The position numbers were made by a program, and so were the translations under genes. Shown here one piece after another: positions 11,223-23,669 of a DNA stretch of 64,000 nt. The number at the start of each line of letters is the position of its first letter. Position 1 is the first letter of the stretch. The stretch spans positions 325,243 through 389,242 of the forward strand of contig CAUYUJ010003947.1 of assembly GCA_963575745.1 (NCBI GenBank). Reading direction: 5' to 3'. Under the pieces are notes generated by a model. The model made no database searches and was not told the DNA's origin. It saw only the letters and a program-made list of their open reading frames with translations. The DNA is from Prorocentrum cordatum. Lineage: Eukaryota > Sar > Dinophyceae > Prorocentrales > Prorocentraceae.

Positions 11223-11659
11223 ATAAAGGTGCAGGTGAGATATGACGATGCGCTGCGCACGGATCCCCGATCATCTGAGCACGTTGGCCTCTCTGGCCAG
11301 CTTTGTCCCCATTGGCATGGCCTCGGCCCCACAAGCCGGCTTACCTTCCTAGGCTGGGAGACACGCCAGCTCCTTCGGATTTCATGGGGCGTGCCCCACC
11401 CGGGGTGGGGGGTGGACTGGCGGGTATGAGATGCCTTGGCCCCATGGAGGTGGCAATCGGTCAGATGCTCAGCGATAGTAATCGGAGCGCGCTGCAGTAG
11501 AGCGGTCAACAGAGCGCGCACGGGGCGCAGCCGGGGGATCCAGCAGGCCGCCGCTCGGGCAGCGGACCCCCGGCAGCACGAGGCCCGCGCCTCACCTGGA
11601 CCGAGAGGTGGGGCGCAGGAGCAGGACAGGTCGCTCTTGTGAGCGCAAAGTGATGATGA

Positions 11660-12095
<436 letters not shown>

Positions 12096-12829
12096 ATCGA
12101 AAGTGGAAATTCTCCCGGAGGGAGAAAACGCTCGACAAGACGAACAGGAACCCTCGCAGAAGACAGAGCCTCCTGAGGGCACATTTCCTTCACGCAGGCA
12201 AAGTGGAACAGGACGTGGAACTTGCGATCCAGGAGGAACAACGAAGCCCTGGGTTGAAGGATGCAGCGCAGTGACCTGAACAGAGTCATGCCACCTCAGT
12301 AACTTGCACGGTCGTGGGAGCACGCTTCCCAATGGCGCGCCTGGAAGCGCGACGGGCCGCCAAGCGTCGACCGTCTCCTGCGGAGCAGCCTGTGAGGCCT
12401 AAGAGGACAGCCCAGCAGGCCATGCGCACGCACCGCAAGTTAGTGGAACCGAAATGAACGATCGCGATGATCTTTTGATCTTCTGTTGGGATTACGCACT
12501 TCGTTCGATCATATGACTTGGGCCAAAACGGTCTCGGAGGAGGAGGTGGAGGGGGGAGAAGAGCGGCAGGCCCATCCCTCACTGTTTTGCCGACTTCTGC
12601 GGCCCCCAGGGGGCAAGATGAAAACGACTCGACGCGAATTTCTGCACATCGAGGTCTGCTCAGCTGCTGTGCAGGTATAACACTGCGACAGTCCGACGCA
12701 GCAAGGAGAGTGGCCTATGCACAACGGAACTTAAAGCAAGGCTTGGTACAGAAATGCGTGCCATCTCCAGTGGCGCGCCATCGACGCCAACCTGAAGCCG
12801 TCCACGACTCCGCTGAGGCCCCCTGAAGG

Positions 12830-13830
12830 CCCGCCTCATGGCGCTCCCGCCACGCGCGGTGACTGCGCCCACGCCCAGCACCGATTCCACGGAGTTCTGG
12901 GGCCCGACGCCGCCGAAAGGACGCTCGCGACCACTCCGGCCTTTGGCAGACGGGCTCGTCGAACCCGTCGTGCAAACCCACGTCGAACGCCTCCTGCATC
13001 CCCACATCTCGCCGAGCCCCTCATCCCCTTCGAAGTCATCTACGACGAACCCGTTTTGCCCGAAGTCCTCGTCGGCCCTCCGCGGTGGCGCCGCCCCGCT
13101 GGAATCGCTGGACACCGATACGAACCTGGAAAAGAGGGCTGCAGGGCGGCTAAGATGGCGGCGGTCGCGCCTGCGAACACGAAGCCGCCTGACAAAGGTC
13201 CCCGCGCTCGCCGCCTCGAAACCGCCCAACTGCGCCTCCGTGCCCGCCCCCAAGCCGCCCACTGGCATCTTGTCGCCCCTGCCCGCGTCGATCTGCGTCC
13301 CCGTGCCTTCGTCGTCATGCTGCACTTCCGCGCACGCGGCGGCCAGCGTCTCGACGCCGGCGTCGACCTGCTGCCCTCCCCGCCGCCCTCCCCAGCGCAC
13401 TCCTCGCCGTACTGCGGCCGCTGTCCTGCCATCAGCACGAGGGAGGTGCCCACTGCAGAACGACGGCAAGCTTGCCGACCACCACGCCACGGGCGGCGCA
13501 GGCAGAAGCTGCACCAACGAGGCCGCCACAGCGCCGGGCCTCGGTGAAGAGCGGCCCGAACGGGGCGCCGCGCCCTCTGCTCTGGCTGCGTGCGGTGGGC
13601 TGGCTGCGATGTTGGTGCCGGGCACGGGCCCTGGCGGCAGCATGGCCAAGCGGCAGCGCTCGTGCGAGGCCCTCGCTGGCGCCAGGGCCGCTGCAGGGCC
13701 GAGTGGAGCTCCGTAGGCATCAGTGCGGAGGTCGGGTCACTGCCGATCACGGCGCAGAGCTCCACGTCTGGCGTGTTCCGCTGGTCCCCCGCAAGCGGCC
13801 TCTCAACGATCGTCACAAAGATCAACTTGA
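12830..13830. other. GC-rich region open on both strands, unassigned
   Basis: About 1 kb free of stops in several frames because of its base composition. The minus frame contains ADEDFGQNGFVVDDFEGDEG and the plus frame a Pro/Ser/Ala-rich stretch. Neither shows a domain. It may hold a decayed retroelement or an exon, but I cannot support a gene. Confidence 0.3.
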
Positions 13831-13909
13831 CATCTGACTGCTCCGGGCTCTCTCGCGATCATGCGCTGTGCTGGCACAGCAACGATGCTCCGAACAAGTG
13901 TGATCGAGA

Positions 13910-14930
13910 ACAAGTGTGATTGTTTTTATCACACTTGTTTGTTCCCAACCATCCTGTGGCGTTGGGCCCTCGTTTTGAAGAGACAGCGCCCCGCGTCCCT
14001 CCTCTCCTCTCCTCTCCTCTCCTCTCCTCTCCTCTCCTCTCCTCTCCTCTCCTCTCCTCTCCTCTCCTCTCCTCTCCTCTCCTCTCCTCCTCCTTTTTCT
14101 CCTCCTCCTCCTCCTCCTCCTCCTCCTCCTCCTCCTCCTCCTCCTCCTCCTCCTCCCCCTCCTCCCTCCTCCCATTCGCCTCGTCACCTCCTTGCGTTTC
14201 ACCCACCCAGGACAGCGTTTCGTGGCCCCATATGGAGCTCCACAGAAGGCTCCAGTGGAACAGGCCGCATGCGTCAACGCCACCAGGACAGCGTTTCGTG
14301 GCCCCATATGGAGCTCCACAGAAGGCTCCAGTGGCATAGGCCGCATGTGTCACCGCCACCCAGTACAGCGTTTCGTGGCCCCATACGGAGCTCCACCGAA
14401 GGCTCCAGTGGCACAGGCCGCATGCGTCACCGCCACCCAGGACAGCGTTTCGGTGCCCCATCGGGAGCTCCACCGAAGGCTCCAGTGGCACAGGCCGCAT
14501 GCGCCAACGCCACCCAGGACAGCGTTTCGTGGCCCCATAGGGAGCTCCACCGAAGGCTCCAGTGGCACAGGCCGCATGCGTCACCGTCACCCAGGACAGC
14601 GTTTCGTTGCCCCACGGGGAGCTCCACCGAAGGCTCCAGTGGCACAGGCCGCATGCGTCAACGCCACCCAGGACAGCGTTTCGTGGCCCCATAGGGAGCT
14701 CCACCGAAGGCTCTAGTGGAACAGGCCGCATGCGTCAACGTCGCAGAAGACAATGTTTCGTGGCCCCATAGGGAGCTTCACCAAAGGCTCCCGTGACACA
14801 GGCCGCATGCGTCCACGCCACCCAGGACAGCGTTTCGTGGCCCCATGGGGAGCTCCACCGAAGGCTCCAGTGGCACAGGCCGCATGCGTCAACGCCACCA
14901 AGGACAGCGTTTCGTGGCCGTTTCGGGGGA
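13910..14930 (-). mobile_element. Composite minisatellite element, family K, copy 2 (distal end missing)
   Basis: Starts with the family end box (GTTCCCAACCATCCTGTGGC ... CCTCGTTTTGAAGAG), then a (CTCCT)n/(CTC)n pyrimidine tract (14001-14165), then nine units of 76-77 bp beginning GACAGCGTTTCGTGGCCCCA. A perfect 11-bp hairpin (ACAAGTGTGAT / ATCACACTTGT, 7-nt loop) at 13910-13938 lies at the end box. The other end box is absent; the array runs into another tandem repeat at 14930. Confidence 0.75.
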
Positions 14931-15985
14931 CGAACCACCACGAGCCACCACGAAAATAAAGGGCTCCGCGGCCCAGGGGGGCTGCCCTGGGAAGCCTGGA
15001 CGGAGGGGGGGTCCCAAGGGGAGTTGGCCCAGAGGAGCTGGGAAGCCTGGACGGAGGAAGGCTCCCAAGGGGGGGCGGCCCAGGGGAGCTGGGGCTCAAG
15101 CTCAGGGGGGGTGCCGAGGGGGACGAACCACCACGAGCCACGACGAACATAAAGGGTTCCGCGGACTAGGGGGGCTGCCCTGGGAAGCCTGGACGGAGGG
15201 GGGTCCCAAGGGGGGGTAGCCCAGGTGACCTGGGGCTCAGGCTCAGGGAGGGGGGCGGCAGAGGGGGACGAACCACCACGAGCCACGACGAAAATAAACA
15301 ACGGTTCCGCGGCCCAGGGGGGCTGCACTGGGAAGCCTGGGCGGAAGGGGGGGTCCCAAGGGGGGTTGGCCCAGGGGAGCTGGGAAGCCTGGACGGAGGA
15401 AGGCTCCCAAGGGTGGGTGGCTCAGGGGAGCTGGGACTCAGGCTCCAGGAGGGGGCCGAGGGGGACGAACCACCACGAGCAACGACGAACATAAAGGGTT
15501 CCGCGGCCCAGGGGGGCTGCCCTGGGAAGCCTGAACGGAGGGGGGGTCCCAAGGGTGGGTGGCCCAGGGGAGCTGGGGTCAGGCTCAGGGGGGGGGGGGG
15601 GCGAGGGGGACGAACCACCACGAGCCACCACGAAAATAAAGGGTTCCACGGCCCAGGGGGCTGCCCTGGGAAGCCTGGACGGAGGGGGGGTCCCAAGGGG
15701 GGTTGGCCCAGGGGAGCTGGGAAGCCTGGACGGAGGAAAGCTCCCAAGGGGGGCGGCCCAGGGGAGCTGGGGCTCAGGCTCAGGGGGGGTGCCGAGGGGG
15801 ACGAACCACCACGAGCCACGACGAACATAAAGGGTTCCGCGGACCAGGGGGGCTGCCCTGGGAAGCCTGGACGGAGGGGGGTCCCAAGGGGGGGTGGCCC
15901 AGGTGACCTGGGGCTCAGGCTCAGGGGGGGGGCCGAGGGGGACGAGCCACCACGAACCACGAACCACGACGAAAGGAAAGATGTC
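14930..15985. repeat. Tandem array of about seven GACGAACCACCACGAGCCAC units
   Basis: Units of about 145 and 190 bp alternate. Each has GACGAACCACCACGAGCCAC, AACATAAAGGGTTCCGCGGC, a G-rich GGGGGGCTGCCCTGGGAAGC and CTGGACGGAGG blocks. The longer units carry a second CCTGGACGGAGGAAGGCTCC block. Long open frames in all registers come from the G/C richness and lack of stop-forming words. Confidence 0.8.
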
Positions 15986-16411
15986 CGAGCTCTGGAGCAC
16001 AGCTGTGCGAGAGAAGAACTTCGCGCCCCCGAGGGCGCCCTTGCCCAACCCGCCCCCGAGGGCAGCGCCGCCACACGTCGCGCGGGGGCTCGGCCCGCGG
16101 CGTGCCCGCCGCCCCGCAGCCCCGGGCCTTGGCCGGCGCCGCCCCGTGCCGCGCGGGGCCTGGCCTGCGGCGTGCGGGTCGCCCGCGCCTCCGCGGGCCC
16201 GCGCGCCGCCCGCGCGCCGCCCCGCGCCGCCCCGCGTCGCGCGGGCTTCGGGCCGCGGCGCGCGGGTCGCTCGCGACGCCGAAGGCGCGCGGGCCACCCG
16301 CAACGCCGAAAACGCGAGTCTGGGCCCTGACAGGTGCCGCCGTTGATTTTTTGGGCGTGCAAAAAATACCTGCTTGCTTTTTTCGCAGCTTGACCTGTTG
16401 GGAAGAGAAGG

Positions 16412-16416
<5 letters not shown>

Positions 16417-16477
<61 letters not shown>

Positions 16478-16566
16478 GAGGAGGAGGAGGAGGAGAGGAG
16501 GAGGATGAGGAGGAGGAGGAGGAGGAGGAGGAGGAGGAGGAGGGAGGAGGAGGGAGGAGGACGGAG
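16417..16566. repeat. (GAT)n then (GGA)n microsatellite
   Basis: About 57 bp of GAT triplets passes directly into about 95 bp of GGA/GAG triplets. Confidence 0.95.
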
Positions 16567-16954
16567 GGGAGGGGGCCCGAAATGCGGCATGTGGGTCACC
16601 CGCACCGCCAGTGAGCCATAGCCTCAGGCCAAGGCAACACCGCCCCGTGTCACGCAGGACGGGAGCAACATGCGGGCCACCCGCAGACGCAAGCGCACTG
16701 CCGCGGCTGGATCGTGCCGCCACGTGCCACACGGGACCCGGCCAGCTGCGCGCGGGCCACCCGCGGCAGTGCTGACCCTGCGCGCCCCGAGGGGGCGACG
16801 AGGCCTCGTGCGACCTCCGCCCAGAAGCCGCTCGCGAGCGCGCGACGCCGCGGACGCGAGCGTCTGGCGGCCGCCCCCGCCCAACCGCGGGCCGCCCGCG
16901 CTGCCCGCGCCTCGGGCCGAAGCCGTAAACGAGGATGAAGCCTCGCCGCCGCGC

Positions 16955-18920
16955 TCGGGGCCTGAAATCGCCTGGTGGAGGGCGGGCTACTTCCAGCGCG
17001 CCGTGCAGACGCTGTCGTGCAGCTTGGGGATCGACGAGGCCCGCGTAGACCTCGTGCTGCACGAAGGGCATGTCGCGGGCCCGGCAACAACAGTCGGCCA
17101 CGTGCAAGCAGCGCGACTGCGAGCGGCGGGTGATGGAGATGACATAGTCTGAGTCTGGTGCCGAGGCCGTCATCGCTCTCCTCCGCGCCGCGCTTCATGC
17201 CGAACCCGTCGACGCCAGAGTTCACGCGCGGATCGCCGTCGTCGGGCGCGTCCTCGATCTCGAGGGCCGCTGGAGTAGCGACCCGATGCGCTCGACGCCG
17301 ACACTGTGCTCGATCCTGAACGTGTGGACTTCCGAGAGGAGGTCGTCCTCGGCGTCGGGCACGTCGCCGCGGCGCGCACCCCGAATCGTCGCTACGAATT
17401 TGGCTTGCGCGCCGACAACGAGCGCCCGGGAGGCGCGGACGTACTCGCCGCTGCCCGTCGAAGCCCAACGGCCGAGGTTGTCCAACGCGTCGCGCGGGAG
17501 GTGCAAGCACGACCCCCGAGAAGGGAGCGCCGCCCGGTGGCTGTGCGCGGACCAGAAGGAGGCGAGCTCTGAAGGGAGGAGCGCCTCGGGGCCGGGCTCC
17601 CAAACGCCCCCCTCGCCGAGACGCGGGCAGCGCAGCTCACCCAGCATCGCCTTCAGTAGCGGCAGCTTGTCTGCGTAGCGCACGGGTGCGGGCTTGACGC
17701 CCGAGAGGTCCGACGTCGGCATCGGGGGCAAGTAGCCGCGCGGGAGACCACGAAGCTCCTTGAAGTGCGCGAAGCCCGTGCCCAACCACTGCCGGCACGC
17801 GAGGAATGCGCCTGGGCCCACGGGCGCGGTCAACACCGAAATGCGTTTGCCAGGCCCCGTCGTCTTGGAGTGCCGGACGTAGAAGCTGAAGCCCGCCTGC
17901 GCCGAGCAGGTCAGCTCGCTCGGGCGCACGTGGACGGAGTCATCGAAACGCAACGCCGCCCAGATGCGGACACGCACGACCCAGACGTAAGCGCGCTGGT
18001 ATGCAGCGTGGCGCGAGTCCGCGACGACCAACTCCAAGGCGATCACCACCATGACAAGGAACTGCGCGGCCTTGCGCCGTAGGCGCCCCGTCCCCGCGTC
18101 GAGCGAAACCTCGACGTCCTTGACCGTGCGGAGGACGATAGGGTGGGTCGACACCCGATCGGTCAGCGGCACGCCGCCGCAACTCTCGAAGAAAGACAGC
18201 GTCGTCACCAAAGCGTGGCACAGAGCGCGCACACGGCTCTTGGGCGCGAAGTTCCATGTAGATAAGGAAAACGGGCACGCCAGCTTCGCCCTATGGGAAT
18301 CCGCCAACGCCCGCTGCCGCGAGCCAACGCTCGACCTTCTGCGACGTTCGGACCCGGACACGCAGCGTGCCCGGCCGGCTCCCGCCAGCGCAGCGGCGGA
18401 GGAACGCAGCTGGGTCCATCTCGCTGGCAGCGAGGCGAGACGCTGGGACGTCCGACGCTCGCAACACCTGGACGAACTGGTCCAGCCACCTCAGCCAGTC
18501 CTTCGCCTCCGCGTCCGCGGCGGCATCTGGGCTCGCCGCCGCGGCGTGATGTCGACGCAAGCGCGTGGGCCAGCGCGGCGGGCGTGGCGCCGGGCGCGCT
18601 GGCTGCGCCGTTGGCGACAGTAATGGCGGCGGTGCCGCCTCACACGCTGCGAGCGTCGCCTGGAACTCGACGAAAGCCTCCTTGGGCTCGCCACCCATCA
18701 TGTCGGAGTAGAACTCCTCGATATCACCTGGGCTCGAGAGGCCGACTTCCGCGAACGCATCGACGCAAGTGAGGCCAACGCGCGCGAGCGCCCCGCGTAC
18801 CGGCCCTGGAAGCCAGAGTAGCGCGGCATCTGCAAGCCGCTGGTGCGTCTCGATCGCGGACGCGTAGCTCGATGCTATGGCGACCAGGAAGCCGAAGGCG
18901 CGGTGCCCAGCTTTAAAATC
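16955..18920 (-). pseudogene. Decayed tyrosine-recombinase (DIRS/Crypton-like) retroelement gene
   Basis: Three frames must be joined to read it. From about 18912 to 18281: an Ala-rich N-terminal part, then a core-binding region (FLRRCAGGSRPGTLRVRVRT...) that meets a TAG after GGFP. From about 18240 to 17165: the catalytic domain, with LRFDD (Arg), SKTTGPGKR (Lys), SAHSHR (His-x-x-Arg), DNLGRWAS (Trp) and GSGEYVR (Tyr), the complete R-K-HxxR-W-Y set of tyrosine recombinases. From about 17173 to 16960: a C-terminal Cys segment (YVISITRRSQSRCLHVADCC) of a type often found in dinoflagellate retroelement proteins. One stop and two frame changes mark it as broken. No terminal repeats were identified. 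Confidence 0.65.
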
Positions 18921-18929
18921 TGACTGATT

Positions 18930-19625
18930 TTAAAGAGCTATGGTGCGAAATTCAGCTGGGAAGTTCTACGCGCTCGCACTGGCACGTTGCACGCGCAGCA
19001 GAGTTTACCTCACTCGAGTCGCATGGTTTTTTACTGTCGCTCGTCATCTGCTTTCGGATTTTGACGAAGACGGTGGAACTCTGGTTGTGGAACTTATGGC
19101 AACGGTGTGTCGTGACGACTCTGGCGTTGATTCCTGACACCGTGTGGATCGTTTCACCTTGAACGATCAGCGGTTTTTCGATCGCCAGATCGTTCCATAT
19201 TGGCCGATTCTGGGTCTCTAGCGGCTTTCTCCCTTGAGCGCCCGCGGCGGGGTCGCTGCCGCGTCGGCACGACACGAACCTACCGTAGCTTTTGCCAGAT
19301 ATCCACCTTTGATGATTACCATATCAGCATGGGTGTCGACGGGATATTAGTTCATACGAAGGCAACTGGCCGTAATCCCACTCGCGATGTCCAAAGCACC
19401 CCCACCTAAAGCTGAGCACTGTACGCGCACGTAGCTGATTATTCTGGCGCTCGCTTGCCGCGCGGTCACGTCTCATACCTCTCCCGCTGTTGATCGACAC
19501 TCAAAGGTATTATATTGCTCCTCAAGGTCGCGCCTGTGCCCACTTCGAGCCCAAATCACCAGACACCTTGGCGTACAGCATGCGGCATTAGATAAGCTGG
19601 CGCGATCCTTTGTCAAACGCGGGGC
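18930..19625. other. No gene recognised
   Basis: About 700 bp of lower-GC sequence upstream of the YR pseudogene (relative to its strand). A short AGTCAGATTTTAAAG palindrome-like word borders the YR frame (18909-18936: TTTAAAATCTGACTGATTTTAAA). Otherwise nothing identifiable. Confidence 0.5.
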
Positions 19626-19630
19626 TGATC

Positions 19631-19835
19631 TCGGCGGCGAGCGAGGGGGGCCAGCGAGAAGGAGAAGGCCTGCTCAGAAGGGTCGGAAGTCCCATGGCCT
19701 TCTGGGAAGTCTTCTGAGCCTGCCCCGGATACAGAAAACAAACTTCTGAGAAGGCGCGGGGACTTCTGAGAAGTCCTGCCGCCTTCTGAGAAAGGCCTTG
19801 CCCTTCTCATTCCCCCCCCTCTCGCTCGCCGCCGA
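19631..19835. mobile_element. TIR element with CTTCTGAGAAG repeats
   Basis: About 205 bp bordered by TIRs of about 40 bp (TCGGCGGCGAGCGAGGGGGG and CCCCCTCTCGCTCGCCGCCGA). The inside holds repeated palindromic CTTCTGAGAAG units. Confidence 0.7.
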
Positions 19836-19874
19836 TGACCGTAACCAAACCAGGCCTGCTGTTGTGTCGCGCTG

Positions 19875-20008
19875 GCCATCGCTCGGACGTCCATCCCCTG
19901 TGCTTCTTTCGGTTTCGTGCGTGGTTTTTTTCCGCCACATGATCAAGGATGCTCCTCGTTCGTCCTCGCCGAAGGAGAAATGCACACGTCCGAGCGACAC
20001 CAGGCGCG
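19875..20008. mobile_element. TIR element, family D, copy 1
   Basis: About 130 bp with inverted ends GGCCATCGCTCGGACGT / ACGTCCGAGCGACACC and a conserved core (TCGGTTTCGTGCGTGGTTTT, then ATGATCAAGGATGCTCCTCG, TCCTCGCCGAAGG). Four copies occur in this window. It has no coding capacity. Confidence 0.75.
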
Positions 20009-20298
20009 TACTCCACATCGCAGGGCGCGCGGGCACACACTCTCGGCGTCGGCGCTGCCCGTAAAAGGGCGAGGGCGGGGAGCGCGAGGGCTGGGGGCCC
20101 CTCTCTCTGGCCCCGGATCCGGCCGAGGTCGGCAGGATCCCCCGAAGCGCCGACCGCGGCATGTGTTCTGTGCGGTCTCCGTCGGCAGGGATGTCGGCCG
20201 TCGCCTGTCTGTTTACCAGATTGCTCACTGCATCCCCACCTCGACCCGATGAGGGGCACCCCCAGAGCATCGGTCTGGCTAGTGGCTCCCTTCTATCG

Positions 20299-20483
20299 TC
20301 GGGTCGGGCGAAAGGGGGGGATAGCAAAGGGGGGGTTTGAGAATCAGCTCACGTAGCTGATTTTCCCGGCGCCGGAGGCGGCTATGTATCGAGGAATGGG
20401 CCCCTCGGCGAGGCCGAAACCAGCTGCATGCAGCAAATTTCGTAACCCCCCCTTTCCCAATCCCCCCCTTTCGCCCGACCCGA
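20299..20483. mobile_element. TIR element, GTCGGGTCGGGCG ends
   Basis: About 185 bp with inverted ends TCGGGTCGGGCGAAAGGGGG and CCCCCTTTCGCCCGACCCGA, followed inward by a second inverted A3G7 block. No coding capacity. Confidence 0.7.
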
Positions 20484-20687
20484 TATCGGCCCAGGGCACG
20501 ACGAGGGTGTACCAAAAACACAGCAAGGCAACTTCGTCTTGCCATGTCGGCGGCTCGAGCCCACAATCCAGAGTCCTTGGGCTCCATGAGGCGTTGCGCA
20601 AAACGATGGGGCCACACCTTGCCGCCTGTGCCAATGAACAGCCAAAACAAGGATGGATAGCCCCCCTTCAAAAGTTATTCTGGCGAA

Positions 20688-21945
20688 AGACCCCACCATA
20701 TGCAGTTGTGAGTACCGCAATTGTGAATATCTTCTTCGGTGGAGCTCCCTATGGGGCCACGAAGCTCTGCACTGGTTGGGGGGGAACGCATGCGGACGGT
20801 AGCACTGGGGCCGTCGGTGGAGCTCCCTATGGGGCCACGAAGCCCTGCACAGGGTAGGGGGACGCATACGGGCGGTAGCACTGGGGCCGTCGGTGGAGCT
20901 CCCTATGGGGCCAGGAAGCGCTGTACTGGGTTGGGGGGGACGCATACGGGCGGTAGCACTGGGACCTCCGGTGGAGCTCCCTACGGGGCCAGGAAACGCT
21001 GTACTGGGTTGGGGGGGTGCATGCGGGCGGTAGCACTGGGGCCGTCGGTGGAGCTCCCTACGGGGCCAGGAAACGCTGTACTGGGTTGGGGGGGTGCATG
21101 CGGGCGGTAGCACTTGGGCCGTCGGTGGAGCTCCCTCTGGGGCCAGGAAGCGCTGTACTGGGTGGAGGGGACGCATGCATGCGGGCGGTAGCAGTGGGGC
21201 CGTCGGTGGAGCTCCCTATGGGGCCACGAAGCGCTGCACTGGGTGGAGGGGGACGCATGCGGGCGGTTAACCTTGCGCTGGGACCTCCGGTGGAGCTCCC
21301 CACGGGACCACGAAGCCCTGTACTGGGTGGGGGGAATGCATGCGGGCGGTAGCACTGGGACCTCCGGTGGAGCTCCCTATCGGGCCACGAAGCGCTGCAC
21401 TGGGTGGGGGGACGCATGCGGGCGTTAGCACTGGGGCCGTCGGTGGAGCTCTCTTTGTGGCCAGGACACGCTGTACTGGGAGGAGGGGGGACGCATGCCG
21501 TCGGTGGAGGGAATTCATGCGGGCGGTAGCACTGGGACCTCCGGTGGAGCTCCCTATGGGGCCACGAAGCGCTGCACTGGGTGGGGGGACGCATGCGGGT
21601 GGTAGCACTGGGGCCGTCGGTGGAGCTCCCTATGGGGCCAGGAAGCGCTGTACTGGGTGAGGGGGGACGCATGGGGACGGTAGCACTGGGACCTTCGGTG
21701 GAGCTCCCTATGGGGCCACGACATGCTGTATTGGGTTGGGGGGGCGCATGCGGGCGGTAGCACCAGGACCTTTAGTGGAGCTCCGCGACGAAACGTGTGA
21801 GGGGGGTGCTGAAACGGGTGATGACGATGATGATGGAGGAGGGAGGAGGAGGGGGAGGAGGAAGGAAGGAAGCAAGGAGGAACGCGGGGACCGTCTCTTC
21901 AAAACGAGGACCCAACACCACAGGATGGTTGGGAACAACTGGTGC
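20688..21945 (+). mobile_element. Composite minisatellite element, family K, copy 3
   Basis: Left end GACCCCACCATATGCAGTTG then TGAGTACCGCAATTGTGAAT. About 14 units of 75-78 bp (GGTGGAGCTCCCTATGGGGC ... GCGGGCGGTAGCACTGGG) occupy 20740-21790, followed by a GGA/GATGAT tract and the right end AAAACGAGGACCCAACACCA then CAGGATGGTTGGGAAC. The most complete copy in this window. Confidence 0.8.
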
Positions 21946-23660
21946 AGCCGACGCGATCTCGACTACGAATACGCATTGCTCTGGGCATGCATGCGCGCTG
22001 CAACGCAGCAGTGTACGACGATCTTTCCTCCACCAGACAGCAGCAATGGTGTCAACTGCATGCACTAAGCAAACTGGGATCCCTGCGATGATCAACCTGC
22101 ATCCGAGGGAGCAGTGCGCGAAACCCTTGCCCTGGACAGCAGACATGCATTACGCGTGCGTGCAGATCTGCCCTGGCTCTTGTGGCCGGCGGTCCGCCGC
22201 ACAGCGGCAGGTGTCTATGCAGCGACGAGGTGCGACGGGCGAGAGGGACGGGAAGGGGCGGGGAAGCAGGAACACGGAAGCGGGTGGCTCCACGAAGGTG
22301 TGCTGGCATCCCCACGGTCACACTGAGTTGATCAGCGCCCTGATTGCACTGTGGGCGTTGTAGACCAAACTGTGACCTCCCTAGAATCCGATTCCCTCCC
22401 GATGCAAAGCAAACGCGCTTGAATACCGACAGCTTTTTGTGTTAAGTGTCTTGTGGTTTCCTTCGCAATGCAGTGCAGTGCTGTGCACGCCCGAGCACTG
22501 AGTGATGAGCTTTCCGAATGCCCTCGTCTGGCCAGAATAAGGGAAGGAAAAGGCAAGGCCAAATGGGAAGTAAGATGAGCACGAGAGGAAAACAAGAAGG
22601 CAGAGACGAATGTGTATATGCAAATTCGAGGTCACACGTTTGGTGATACAGAATTCAAATGGCTGGCATGTGTGTCCACGCCTTGTCCGTGCAACACAAT
22701 GGTTATCTCGAACTGGTCCCAACACCTCAACGCTCAAACTTGCCTCACTTTCGACGTCCTTCTCGCTCGAACCGTTCCCTAACAAACATCCGCACTCGGG
22801 AAAATTACCCAGCACAATCTTGCAACATCCTGCCCAAGTTCGTACATCTTTCGTTCTGTTGCGGTCGGCCAACTGACCTTTGCGTCCGCCTGGATCGTCA
22901 GCTCTCACACGTGGCGTGTGCACCACATGGACCCGTGTAGCGAATTGTTCGGGGGGGGGGTGCGCATGTGCGGCACAGGTCATTTGCCTATGCCGATCTT
23001 GCGCTCAGGGCTGCCAGGAGGTGCAGTCACGCCAGCGTCAATCGCGACTGGCATGCGCCGCTGTGAACACGCGGGCGAGGACAAGCAGCTCCGTATGTTA
23101 CTCCGACCCCGAGCGCAGCAAACGCGGATTTGTTAGCAGCGCAGGTCAGAGCCCTGCGGCCGCTCGTAAAGGTAAAATATGCGGGCAGTACAGCAAGGGC
23201 ACTGCTAGTTCCTGCCAAGAGTCGCCGTGTCTAATTCGCCAGACGCAGGCGGCGTATCGCAGAAACCATGCCATCCTCTGGATGAAGGTCCGCATTCAGA
23301 CAACCACAAAAGCAGGTCACAAGAGATCGTGCCGTCGCCGATGACCACTATGTCGCGCTGGAGAGATCGGAAATCGGATAATCAGAGGGATCAAGGGAGG
23401 CAGAAGGAAACCGGAGAAGAGGAGGCGGGAGGAAATAGAAGCAAGCGCTCTACGCAGAATGAAGCCCAATACCAAGATGATTGGAGGATACAATTGCACG
23501 CACGACTTTGGCGCCATGTGGCCAAGGTCTGCGGAGGCCTGTAGAGATCTCCAAGAGGAGCCTGGGAATCTCCAAAGAAGTCTCCGGGTCCCTGGAAGCC
23601 TCCAGTGAGCCCTGGAGGCATATGGTGACCCCTGCGGAACACCTGCTCCAATGAAGAAAC
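21946..23660. other. No gene recognised
   Basis: About 1.7 kb with only short open frames and no domain. The segment 23535-23640 resembles CCTCCAAGAGGAGCC repeats of family L type and lies just beyond the stop codon of the membrane-protein gene. Confidence 0.5.
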
Positions 23661-23669
23661 CTTCTCCTG

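Noticed and set aside
14192-15980. Long frames such as the 583-residue minus-strand frame through the tandem arrays
   Set aside because: Repeat units of 76-77 bp and about 190 bp rotate through frames without stops; no domain, and the same repeats occur in both orientations elsewhere.
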